The notes beneath the pieces were generated by a model. The model saw only the letters and a list, made by a program, of their open reading frames with translations, ran no database searches and was not told the origin of the DNA. Below, piece by piece: positions 1-10,770 of a stretch of 64,000 bases of DNA. This stretch comes from Pseudomonas sp. FP1742. GTDB lineage: Bacteria > Pseudomonadota > Gammaproteobacteria > Pseudomonadales > Pseudomonadaceae. How positions within the stretch are numbered: position 1 is the first letter of the stretch; every line of letters starts with the position of its first letter. Position numbers and translations under genes: made by a program. The DNA lies in contig NZ_CP117460.1 in the NCBI RefSeq assembly GCF_030687145.1, positions 1 through 64,000 of the forward strand, written 5' to 3'.

Positions 1-1494
1 GTAGAGCTTTTGCGCGATGAGCTGCCTGCCCAACAATTCAACACTTGGATCCGTCCACTACAGGTCGAAGCCGAAGGCGACGAGCTGCGTGTCTACGCGC
101 CGAATCGTTTTGTTCTCGACTGGGTCAACGAAAAGTACCTGGGCCGCGTCCTCGAACTGCTGGATGAGCATGGCAATGGCCTGGCGCCGGCGCTTTCCTT
201 ATTAATAGGCAGCAAACGCAGTTCGGCACCGCGTGCGGCACCCAATGCCCCGTTGGCCGCTGCGGCGTCCCAGGCTCAGGCCGCTCAAGCGCCTGTCAGC
301 GCCCCGGCGCCAGCCCCGGCATCGGCCTCGACCAAACGTGCGACACAGAAAGTTGCCGAGGTCAGTGAAGAACCGTCCCGCGACAGCTTCGACCCAATGG
401 CCGGCGCCAGCTCGCAACAGGCCCCGGTTCGTTCCGAACAACGCACGGTGCAGGTCGAAGGTGCGCTCAAGCACACCAGCTACCTGAATCGCACGTTCAC
501 CTTCGAGAACTTCGTCGAAGGCAAGTCCAACCAACTGGCCCGGGCCGCGGCCTGGCAGGTGGCGGACAACCCCAAACACGGTTACAACCCGCTCTTCCTT
601 TATGGCGGCGTCGGTTTGGGTAAAACCCACTTGATGCACGCCGTGGGTAACCACCTATTAAAGAAGAACCCGAATGCCAAGGTCGTGTACCTGCATTCGG
701 AGCGTTTCGTGGCCGACATGGTCAAGGCGCTGCAGCTGAACGCGATCAACGAGTTCAAGCGCTTCTACCGTTCGGTGGATGCGTTGTTGATCGATGACAT
801 TCAGTTCTTCGCCCGCAAGGAACGTTCCCAGGAAGAGTTTTTCCACACCTTCAACGCCCTGCTCGAAGGTGGCCAGCAGGTCATTCTCACCAGTGACCGC
901 TATCCAAAAGAAATCGAAGGCCTTGAAGAACGCCTCAAATCCCGCTTTGGCTGGGGCCTGACGGTTGCCGTCGAGCCGCCGGAGCTGGAAACCCGTGTGG
1001 CGATCCTGATGAAAAAGGCCGACCAGGCCAAAGTCGATCTGCCACACGACGCCGCATTCTTCATTGCCCAGCGTATTCGCTCCAACGTCCGTGAGCTGGA
1101 AGGCGCGCTCAAACGCGTTATCGCCCACTCGCACTTCATGGGGCGCGACATCACCATCGAGTTGATTCGCGAATCCCTGAAAGACTTGTTGGCGCTGCAA
1201 GACAAACTGGTCTCTGTGGATAACATTCAGCGCACCGTCGCCGAGTATTACAAGATCAAGATCTCCGACCTGCTGTCCAAGCGTCGTTCACGCTCGGTAG
1301 CACGTCCGCGTCAGGTCGCCATGGCGTTGTCCAAGGAATTGACCAACCACAGCCTGCCGGAAATCGGCGATGTGTTTGGCGGCCGCGACCACACGACTGT
1401 TTTGCACGCCTGCCGCAAGATCAACGAGCTTAAGGAATCCGACGCGGACATCCGCGAGGACTACAAGAACCTGCTGCGTACACTGACCACTTGA
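1..1494 (+). CDS. dnaA: Chromosomal replication initiator DnaA (5' end cut by window)
   Basis: DnaA binds oriC, opens the duplex and loads the replicative helicase. The frame is open from base 1, so the first handful of codons lies outside the window; 497 residues are visible. Domain I (start to about residue 75) is followed by an Ala/Pro/Gln-rich linker, then the AAA+ domain with Walker A GGVGLGKT (about 604-627) and Walker B LLIDDIQF (about 784-807). The C-terminal DNA-binding domain carries the DnaA signature [15 protein letters not shown]. dnaN follows after 39 bp on the same strand. A DnaA box lies inside the gene at 1215-1223. Identification is certain; only the start is missing. Confidence 0.98.
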   Translation, partial: VELLRDELPAQQFNTWIRPLQVEAEGDELRVYAPNRFVLDWVNEKYLGRVLELLDEHGNGLAPALSLLIGSKRSSAPRAAPNAPLAAAASQAQAAQAPVSAPAPAPASASTKRATQKVAEVSEEPSRDSFDPMAGASSQQAPVRSEQRTVQVEGALKHTSYLNRTFTFENFVEGKSNQLARAAAWQVADNPKHGYNPLFLYGGVGLGKTHLMHAVGNHLLKKNPNAKVVYLHSERFVADMVKALQLNAINEFKRFYRSVDALLIDDIQFFARKERSQEEFFHTFNALLEGGQQVILTSDRYPKEIEGLEERLKSRFGWGLTVAVEPPELETRVAILMKKADQAKVDLPHDAAFFIAQRIRSNVRELEGALKRVIAHSHFMGRDITIELIRESLKDLLALQDKLVSVDNIQRTVAEYYKIKISDLLSKRRSRSVARPRQVAMALSKELTNHSLPEIGDVFGGRDHTTVLHACRKINELKESDADIREDYKNLLRTLTT

Positions 1495-1533
1495 TGAACA
1501 CCAGCGCAGCTTATTAAGGCAAGGGACTAGACC

Positions 1534-2637
1534 ATGCATTTCACCATTCAACGCGAAGCCCTGTTGAAACCCCTGCAACTGGTCGCAGGCGTCGTCGAGC
1601 GCCGACAGACCTTGCCGGTGCTCTCCAACGTGCTGCTGGTTGTCGAAGGCCAGCAACTGTCGCTGACCGGTACCGACCTGGAAGTCGAGCTGGTCGGTCG
1701 CGTGCAACTCGAAGAGCCTGCAGACCCGGGTTCCATCACTGTGCCTGCGCGCAAACTGATGGACATCTGCAAGAGCTTGCCGAATGACGCGCTGATCGAC
1801 ATCAAGGTCGATGAGCAAAAGCTCGTGGTGAAGGCCGGCCGTAGCCGCTTCACCCTGTCGACCCTGCCGGCCAATGACTTCCCGACGGTGGAAGAAGGCC
1901 CGGGTTCGCTGACCTGCAGCCTGGAGCAAAGCAAACTGCGTCGTCTGATCGAACGCACCAGCTTCGCCATGGCGCAACAGGACGTACGTTACTACCTCAA
2001 CGGCATGCTGCTGGAAGTCTCGGCCGGGATCATCCGCGCCGTGGCGACCGATGGCCACCGTCTGGCCATGTGCTCGATGCAGGCCGATATCGGTCAGCCG
2101 GACCGTCATCAGGTCATCGTGCCACGCAAAGGTATTCTGGAACTGGCGCGCCTGCTGACCGAACCGGACGGCAACGTCAGCATCGTGTTGGGCCAGCATC
2201 ACATCCGCGCCACCACCGGCGAGTTCACCTTCACCTCGAAACTGGTCGACGGTAAATTCCCTGACTACGAGCGCGTCCTGCCTAAGGGCGGCGACAAGCT
2301 GGTACTCGGCGATCGCCAGGCCCTGCGTGAAGCGTTCAGCCGTACCGCGATTCTGTCCAACGAGAAGTACCGCGGCATCCGTCTGCAACTGGCCAACGGT
2401 CAGTTGAAGATCCAGGCGAACAACCCGGAGCAGGAAGAAGCGGAAGAAGAAGTGGGCGTTGAATACAACGGCGGCTCCTTGGAAATCGGCTTCAACGTGA
2501 GCTACCTGCTCGACGTATTGGGCGTGATGACCACCGAGCAGGTTCGCCTGATCCTGTCCGACTCCAACAGCAGTGCGCTGGTGCAAGAGTCCGACAACGA
2601 CGACTCGGCTTACGTTGTCATGCCGATGCGTCTGTAA
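1534..2637 (+). CDS. dnaN: DNA polymerase III beta sliding clamp
   Basis: This is the ring-shaped processivity clamp of DNA polymerase III, which tethers the polymerase and other DNA enzymes to the template. The 367-residue length is the family norm, and the protein shows the usual three repeated clamp domains, starting MHFTIQREALLKPLQ and ending in the typical YVVMPMRL tail. ATG 1534 is preceded by an AAGGGA ribosome-binding site. It lies between dnaA and recF, 20 bp before recF, in the conserved dnaA-dnaN-recF-gyrB order, and is probably co-transcribed with them. Confidence 0.98.
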   Translation: MHFTIQREALLKPLQLVAGVVERRQTLPVLSNVLLVVEGQQLSLTGTDLEVELVGRVQLEEPADPGSITVPARKLMDICKSLPNDALIDIKVDEQKLVVKAGRSRFTLSTLPANDFPTVEEGPGSLTCSLEQSKLRRLIERTSFAMAQQDVRYYLNGMLLEVSAGIIRAVATDGHRLAMCSMQADIGQPDRHQVIVPRKGILELARLLTEPDGNVSIVLGQHHIRATTGEFTFTSKLVDGKFPDYERVLPKGGDKLVLGDRQALREAFSRTAILSNEKYRGIRLQLANGQLKIQANNPEQEEAEEEVGVEYNGGSLEIGFNVSYLLDVLGVMTTEQVRLILSDSNSSALVQESDNDDSAYVVMPMRL

Positions 2638-2657
2638 TCATGCTCAGCAGAAGCTAG

Positions 2658-6183
<3,526 letters not shown>

Positions 6184-6184
<1 letters not shown>

Positions 6185-6241
6185 TCCGGCAGGACTGCTA
6201 AAACGAAAAAGGCCAACGCTTAGCGTTGGCCTTTTTTATTG
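6184..6241 (+). repeat. Direct repeat, left copy, flanking araC-eamA
   Basis: This segment begins at the gyrB stop (ATCCGGCAGGA...) and runs through the terminator to TTTTATTG. The copy at 8218-8274 differs by only a few bases (for example GACTGC versus GATCGC, and CTTAG versus CTCAG in the loop). The pair brackets exactly the AraC/EamA cassette, pointing to insertion by recombination at the gyrB end. Confidence 0.8.
6207..6237 (+). terminator. gyrB terminator (copy 1 of a duplicated segment)
   Basis: GGCCAACGC, a 3-base loop and GCGTTGGCC form a perfect stem at 6211-6231, preceded by AAAAA and followed by TTTTTT. It ends the dnaA-gyrB operon. A nearly identical 57-58 bp segment recurs at 8218-8274. 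Confidence 0.93.
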
Positions 6242-6306
6242 CAATGTACATTTCGTGGTGGAAACACTGCCAAGGGGTCGATTGTTTCCCCTTCTCGATC
6301 AATCGC

Positions 6307-7104
6307 TCAGAACATCGATGCACCTTTGGACTTTGCCAGATAACGCCCAGGTGAATCCCCCAAGTTACGCCGAAATACCGAGGTAAATGCGCTTGGGCTG
6401 CTGTAACCCAGATCAATCGCCACTTCGGTGATAGATGAACCATTGCTCAATCTGGATGTTGCTTCTAGCAAACAGACTTGTTGCCGCCAGAACACAAAAC
6501 TCATGCCAGTCGCTTCCCGAAAACTTCGCGTGAACGTTCGCCGGCTCATGCTCGACCAACTGGCCATTTCACTGATGGAAATATTCTGCGTGGGTGCATC
6601 AAGGAATCGATGGCACGAATGGGCCAGTCGAGGTTCTGACGGCAAAGGTGCGCTCAGTGGAAGCTTCGACATGGCGCCGATTTCATCCACCAGTAGCATC
6701 TGCACGGATTGGCTTCGGATATTGGGTGGTTGCTCTGGATCAATGGCCAATGCTGCTTCCAACAGATGCCTGAGCAGCGGCGAAACATTGTAGACCTGGC
6801 AATGCTCCGGCAAACCGGCGCGGATGGAGGCAACCTCATTGAGGTAAGTATTGATCATGGTCACGTCGCCGCGCATATGCATTTCATGCGACACGCACGC
6901 GGGAACCCAAAGCGCTCTTTGAGGTGGGACAACCCAATTCCCTTGATCGGTGAACATCTTCAACGCGCCCGTTGAGGCGTATGCAAACTGACCACGACTG
7001 TGCGTGTGCCGCGTAAAAACAGTACCCGAAGAATACTTGCGCAGGCTCACCACAGCATCGGGGCTTCCATGCTCGTAGGGATCTAGTGTTGGATTGATCA
7101 ACAT
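6307..7104 (-). CDS. AraC-family transcriptional regulator with cupin N-terminus
   Basis: This 265-residue protein is a probable DNA-binding regulator. The N-terminal half (about 15-100) has the look of a cupin ligand-binding domain (HTHSRGQFAYASTGAL, then VVPPQRALWVPACVSHEM). The C-terminal 100 residues hold the two helix-turn-helix motifs of AraC proteins, ending in the conserved block VAIDLGYSSPSAFTSVFRR. It is divergent from the EamA exporter across 158 bp containing several palindromes, so it most likely controls that gene. Both genes sit between duplicated gyrB terminators, and the cassette looks less GC-rich than its neighbours. The inducer is not predictable. Confidence 0.9.
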   Translation of the reverse strand: MLINPTLDPYEHGSPDAVVSLRKYSSGTVFTRHTHSRGQFAYASTGALKMFTDQGNWVVPPQRALWVPACVSHEMHMRGDVTMINTYLNEVASIRAGLPEHCQVYNVSPLLRHLLEAALAIDPEQPPNIRSQSVQMLLVDEIGAMSKLPLSAPLPSEPRLAHSCHRFLDAPTQNISISEMASWSSMSRRTFTRSFREATGMSFVFWRQQVCLLEATSRLSNGSSITEVAIDLGYSSPSAFTSVFRRNLGDSPGRYLAKSKGASMF

Positions 7105-7127
7105 GGCCCGATTTTGACAAAAATAGA

Positions 7128-7157
7128 CCTGCTATAGCAAGCAGGCCAAAATTTTGG
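7128..7157. promoter_or_regulatory. Tandem inverted repeats in the araC-eamA intergenic region
   Basis: CCTGCT-N6-AGCAGG (7128-7145) directly abuts a perfect 12-bp palindrome CCAAAATTTTGG (7146-7157). They lie 24-53 bp upstream of the AraC start and are candidate operators for the regulator. Function is inferred from position and symmetry only. Confidence 0.45.
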
Positions 7158-7221
7158 ACCATAGAATCGCATCTCCAAAAATATCTGATGTAGAAACGGT
7201 TCGCATTGAACTGATTGGAAT

Positions 7222-7243
7222 GCGGCATACCGCGGTGTGCCGC
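7222..7243. promoter_or_regulatory. 22-bp near-perfect palindrome just upstream of eamA
   Basis: GCGGCATACCG/CGGTGTGCCGC matches at 10 of 11 pairs and ends 19 bp before the EamA start codon. It could be an operator or, if transcribed, a GC-rich hairpin close to the ribosome-binding site. It stands out in an otherwise AT-leaning spacer. Confidence 0.5.
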
Positions 7244-7262
7244 TTAATGTGAGGCTAGGGAT

Positions 7263-8162
7263 ATGCAGAAAAAACATTTGGTTCTGGCGATACTCGTCAC
7301 CTTAGTGTGGGGAGTGAACTTTTCAATCACCAAGCTGGGTTTACGCTCTATCGATCCCTTTGTGTTAACCGGAATACGCTTTGCACTCGCCGCCATACCC
7401 TTGGTGTTCTTCATAAAGCGCCCCGCCATCAAGTTCAGCTATGTTGTCGCCTACGGCTTCATTTTCGGATTGGGTATGTGGGGCGTGATCAACTATGGCA
7501 TTCAGGTCGGTGTCAGCCCCGGTATTGCTTCGCTGATCATCCAGCTCAGCGTGTTCTTCACCATGGGGTGGGGGGCGTTATTCTTTAAAGAGCAGTTACG
7601 TAGGGTTCAGCTTATAGGGGCACTGCTGGCATTGGGCGGGTTGGCGGGCATCATTTCTACCCAGCAAGGAGAGCACGCAATACTTGGAGTACTGCTGATA
7701 GTGTTGAGTGCAGTCGCTTGGAGTGTAGGCAACGTGATTATCAAGAAATCCGGTGTCAAAGAGATCTTTTCATTCATGGTCTGGGCCAGTCTGTTTCCAC
7801 CCATCCCGCTCTTCTTCATCGCTTGGCTCATGCAGGGCGCCACGCCCTTTGAGAACCTGCAAAGCAGTCTCGACTTGACGGCTGTGCTGTCGATTGTTTT
7901 CCAGGTTTACCTAGCCACACACTTTGCCTATTGGGGATGGAATTCGCTGTTAAAGCTTTATCCCGTATCAACAGTGGCACCGCTGTCGTTGCTGATTCCG
8001 GTATTCGGTATTGGCAGTTCGATGCTGATTATCGGCGAACACATCTCGACACCGAACTTGATCTCAATTGCAATGATCATTATGGGATTGGCGGTCGGCC
8101 TCTATCGTAAGTCCCCCGTCATAATCAGTGCCGCCCCCAAAGCCGCGTTCCGCCCTGACTGA
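7263..8162 (+). CDS. EamA/DMT-family exporter
   Basis: This 299-residue inner-membrane protein has about ten hydrophobic helices arranged as two EamA repeats (roughly 5-135 and 145-285), the layout of drug/metabolite transporters. From memory it resembles E. coli EamA, the O-acetylserine/cysteine exporter (LVWGVNFSITKLGL near the start; VAPLSLLIPVFG in the second repeat). A GAGGCTAGGG ribosome-binding site precedes ATG 7263. It is divergent from an AraC regulator that probably controls it. The substrate is unknown; amino-acid or small-metabolite efflux is the family expectation. A duplicated gyrB-type terminator follows. Confidence 0.88.
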   Translation: MQKKHLVLAILVTLVWGVNFSITKLGLRSIDPFVLTGIRFALAAIPLVFFIKRPAIKFSYVVAYGFIFGLGMWGVINYGIQVGVSPGIASLIIQLSVFFTMGWGALFFKEQLRRVQLIGALLALGGLAGIISTQQGEHAILGVLLIVLSAVAWSVGNVIIKKSGVKEIFSFMVWASLFPPIPLFFIAWLMQGATPFENLQSSLDLTAVLSIVFQVYLATHFAYWGWNSLLKLYPVSTVAPLSLLIPVFGIGSSMLIIGEHISTPNLISIAMIIMGLAVGLYRKSPVIISAAPKAAFRPD

Positions 8163-8217
8163 ACCGGTCGTGCCAGAACTATGCATTTTTGCCAGCGTTT
8201 GCCAGGGCTGCCGAATC

Positions 8218-8274
8218 ATCCGGCAGGATCGCTAAATAAAAAAGGCCAACGCTCAGCGTTGGCCTTTTTTATTG
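8218..8274 (+). repeat. Direct repeat, right copy, with terminator 8244-8264
   Basis: This is the second copy of the gyrB 3' segment, including the perfect stem GGCCAACGCT/AGCGTTGGCC and its T-run. It serves as a terminator for the EamA gene and, read in reverse (A-run becomes T-run), also for the response regulator ending at 8284. Confidence 0.85.
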
Positions 8275-8283
8275 TTCGTCGAA

Positions 8284-9003
8284 TCATTCGCTAGCGGTGG
8301 CCACGCTCTCAAGCCGATACCCATACCCGTAAATCGTCAGCAGTTGCCAACCGCGATCAGCCGTCAGGCCCAGCTTGTTGCGCAGGCGATAAATATGAGT
8401 ATCCAGGGGCCGGGAGGATACGATTTCTTCATGGGTCCAAAAGCGCTCATACAAGTATTCACGGGACAAAGGTCGGCCCAGGTTGGCGAACAGACAACGG
8501 GCGAGCCGGTATTCCCGTTCGGTCAGGCTGATGGGGGTGTCGGCGCGGGTGACAGTGAGTTCGGCGTCGTCGAATTCAAGGTCATTGAAGGTGAGTATTT
8601 CAGTGGCTGCCGCGCGTTGCAGTCCATGCCGACGAAGCACCGCGCTCACCCGAGCCATCAGCTCGTTGGGGCGAAACGGTTTGCTTACATAATCGTCGGC
8701 TCCGGCGTTCAAGGCCTGGACGATATCGCTTTCGGTATCGCGACTGGTGAGCATGATCGCGGCCGGCGGTGCGTCCATGTGTTCACGGGTCCAGCGTAAC
8801 AACGACAGGCCACTGATATCGGGCAATTGCCAGTCGAGGATCAGCAGATCGAAGGTTTCGCGCCGAAGTTGCCGTAGCAGGTCCTCTCCCCGCTCGAAAC
8901 TGTGCAACGTCCACGCCTGCTCCCCCGTGACGGGGATCTGTCGCAGTGTCTGTTCCACCCGGCGGAGTTCGGCGGGTTCGTCATCCAGTATTGCGACACG
9001 CAT
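8284..9003 (-). CDS. OmpR/PhoB-family response regulator
   Basis: This 239-residue regulator has a receiver domain (AILDDE acidic pocket at the N-terminus, phospho-acceptor Asp57 in LLILDWQLPD, LTSRD and KPF switch residues) and a C-terminal winged-helix DNA-binding domain (LTEREYRLARCLFANLG, RLRNKLG). The frame is open to 9021, but ATG 9003 is preferred because AAGGA lies ten bases upstream. It is divergent from the FecR-domain gene and lies near the CHASE2 kinase, the obvious cognate sensor. Its stop is close to the duplicated terminator. The target genes are unknown. Confidence 0.92.
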   Translation of the reverse strand: MRVAILDDEPAELRRVEQTLRQIPVTGEQAWTLHSFERGEDLLRQLRRETFDLLILDWQLPDISGLSLLRWTREHMDAPPAAIMLTSRDTESDIVQALNAGADDYVSKPFRPNELMARVSAVLRRHGLQRAAATEILTFNDLEFDDAELTVTRADTPISLTEREYRLARCLFANLGRPLSREYLYERFWTHEEIVSSRPLDTHIYRLRNKLGLTADRGWQLLTIYGYGYRLESVATASE

Positions 9004-9082
9004 GCCGAGTGTTTCCTTCATCTCGTAAGTGCAACGTTAAGAAAATTCCTGCGGGAGTTTAGGCTGATTGGTTGAATCTGAA

Positions 9083-9098
9083 CAATTGTGGCCAATTG
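9083..9098. promoter_or_regulatory. Inverted repeat CAATTG-N4-CAATTG upstream of the response regulator
   Basis: Two 6-bp self-complementary half-sites are separated by TGGC. The position, about 80 bp upstream of the regulator start, suits an operator, possibly for autoregulation. This rests on symmetry and position alone. Confidence 0.35.
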
Positions 9099-9175
9099 CT
9101 GCGAACTTCCCAAGTATGGATACGCTGATATCACTTAGCCGGTAGGCGATGAATGCAAGAGGGACTGTGGGAAAG

Positions 9176-9427
9176 ATGCATCTAAAGATTCTCTTTAACG
9201 GGTTTACAAGATTGGCAGCGTTGATGTTGGCGTCGGGTCTCGGGTTGGGATGCACCACGATTCAGTCAACATCAGCCATCGAGTGGAATGCTGTACCGCG
9301 TTACTTTGGCCCGGCGAAGACAAACACGATGATGGGGGATTCGCCAGGTTTTGCTCCGGTGCACTCCCCACGAGTAGAGGCGGCACAACTCGACATTCAC
9401 CCGGCACAACAACGTTGGGTATTTTAG
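9176..9427 (+). CDS. Possible small lipoprotein, doubtful
   Basis: An 83-codon frame starts at ATG 9176 (or ATG 9149) and begins with a Lys, a hydrophobic stretch and a cysteine (LASGLGLGCTT), like a type II signal peptide, although the residue three before Cys is Gly, which is atypical. The rest has no family I recognise. GGGAAAG lies just before ATG 9176. It sits between a divergent response regulator and the FecR gene and could be a small envelope partner, or chance coding. Confidence 0.3.
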   Translation: MHLKILFNGFTRLAALMLASGLGLGCTTIQSTSAIEWNAVPRYFGPAKTNTMMGDSPGFAPVHSPRVEAAQLDIHPAQQRWVF

Positions 9428-9756
9428 TCCCGGCCAATTCTGAACAAATATTGAGAATTACCTCGCAAGGTTCTTTATGCCAGTAGATTTGTCGTCGCTG
9501 AGCGGCACAGGGGCATTGGGATGTGTCCCGACGCAGGGAGCGTCAACGCTAAGCTGCAGGACCGTCGATCGCCGGTTTTCGGCGGGTCTGCAGTTCAGGG
9601 GAAAACATACGGAGTGCCTGCTCGGCTCCGACACAGGGACGTGTCATCTTATTTCCTTTGTTCCCATGGCTATCTGCCAGAGCGTCCGGTCAGGTATCGT
9701 GCGTCAAGCGCGCGCGTTTCCCGGCATGATTTCTATAAGAGCATAAAAGCCATTCC

Positions 9757-10752
9757 ATGAACCCCATGACCTTATTGCTCCCACGCCGTTCTGGCGTCTG
9801 TCTTTTAATGGTTGCCGGCTTGATGGGATTGCTCACCCAGAGTGCGTCGGCGACTGCCGCCTCGGTGAAACGTCTGCCTTATATCGATGACAACCAACAA
9901 TGCCGCGGTCAACCGCTGCCCGCGACTGTCGAGCACCTGACCGGCGAAGCCTGGAAGCTGGACGCCAAAGGTAAACAGACGCCCCTGCTGGAAGGGATGT
10001 CGATCGATGAACAGGAAGGCGTCATGACCTCGCCCTCGGCGTTTGTCAGCCTGTCCCTGGGCGATGGCTCGCGGGTGGTGTTACCTTCCAGCTCGCACAT
10101 CACGCTGCATCTGAATGAAGAACATTCGATCCCTCAGGTCATTCTCGAGCAAGGGCAAGTCGAGTCGTATGTGATCAAACGTGCCAGCGACCATGACCGT
10201 TTTCAGATCGTCACACCGGTGGGTGTACTGGGCGTACGGGGCACGCACTTCCGGGCACGCAACGATGACGGTGGCGAGGCTCTACTGGAGGTGTTGAACG
10301 GGCAAGTGGCGGTCAATCGTGATGAGGAACTGTCGGGCTCCCGCCCTGCCCGGCCCGCTGCCCAACGGACGCAAAGCCCTGGAGACGATGAGGTCCAGGT
10401 CATGGCCCGTCAGGGTTTGCGTATTCAGAAACAAGGCACGTTGACGCCAATCGACTTGTTACCCGCCCCGCGTTTGTTGGGGCAGGCCGGGCAGACAGGT
10501 AATGTGCCTGTCTGGCAGTTGATCATGAAGCCCATCGAAGGGGCTACGCGTTATCGGGCTCAAGTGGCCACCGACCCCGCCTTTCTGGATATCAAGCAAG
10601 AGCAGTTTTCCAGCACGCCAGAGGTCAGATTCAGCGGGCTGAAAGCGTTTTTCTATCATGTTCGCTTATCGGCGTTTGACGCTCAGGGGCTAGAGGGAGA
10701 AACCGGGGTGTATGACATTTTCTATTACCCCAGGACCACACGTGTCCAATAG
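9757..10752 (+). CDS. Secreted FecR-domain protein
   Basis: This 331-residue protein has an N-terminal signal peptide (hydrophobic residues about 13-30, likely cleavage near ASATA), then a FecR domain from about residue 80 to 190 (SLGDGSRVVLPSSSHI, IVTPVGVLGVRGTHFR are typical). The C-terminal quarter (PVWQLIMKPIEGATRYRAQVATD...) looks like a fibronectin-III-type beta domain. Classical FecR proteins are inner-membrane anti-sigma regulators, but there is no transmembrane anchor beyond the signal peptide and no sigma factor nearby. The CHASE2 kinase starts 18 bp downstream, so the protein is probably a periplasmic partner of that sensor. This role is inferred. Confidence 0.85.
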   Translation: MNPMTLLLPRRSGVCLLMVAGLMGLLTQSASATAASVKRLPYIDDNQQCRGQPLPATVEHLTGEAWKLDAKGKQTPLLEGMSIDEQEGVMTSPSAFVSLSLGDGSRVVLPSSSHITLHLNEEHSIPQVILEQGQVESYVIKRASDHDRFQIVTPVGVLGVRGTHFRARNDDGGEALLEVLNGQVAVNRDEELSGSRPARPAAQRTQSPGDDEVQVMARQGLRIQKQGTLTPIDLLPAPRLLGQAGQTGNVPVWQLIMKPIEGATRYRAQVATDPAFLDIKQEQFSSTPEVRFSGLKAFFYHVRLSAFDAQGLEGETGVYDIFYYPRTTRVQ

Positions 10753-10770
10753 CACCCTGGCCGGCGACCA

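Larger units (their letters stand above)
9022..9756. other. 735-bp spacer between response regulator and FecR gene
   Basis: No gene here is certain. A symmetric element CAATTG-TGGC-CAATTG lies at 9083-9098, upstream of the response regulator. A short frame at 9176-9427 might encode a small lipoprotein. A TATAAG at about 9734-9739 could be the -10 of the FecR gene. The open frame at 9477-9746 has no recognisable features and is not called. Confidence 0.5.

Noticed and set aside
9477..9746. Two overlapping short frames (9477-9746 and 9521-9760) before the FecR gene
   Set aside because: No signal, family or ribosome-binding support; the composition looks like chance coding.
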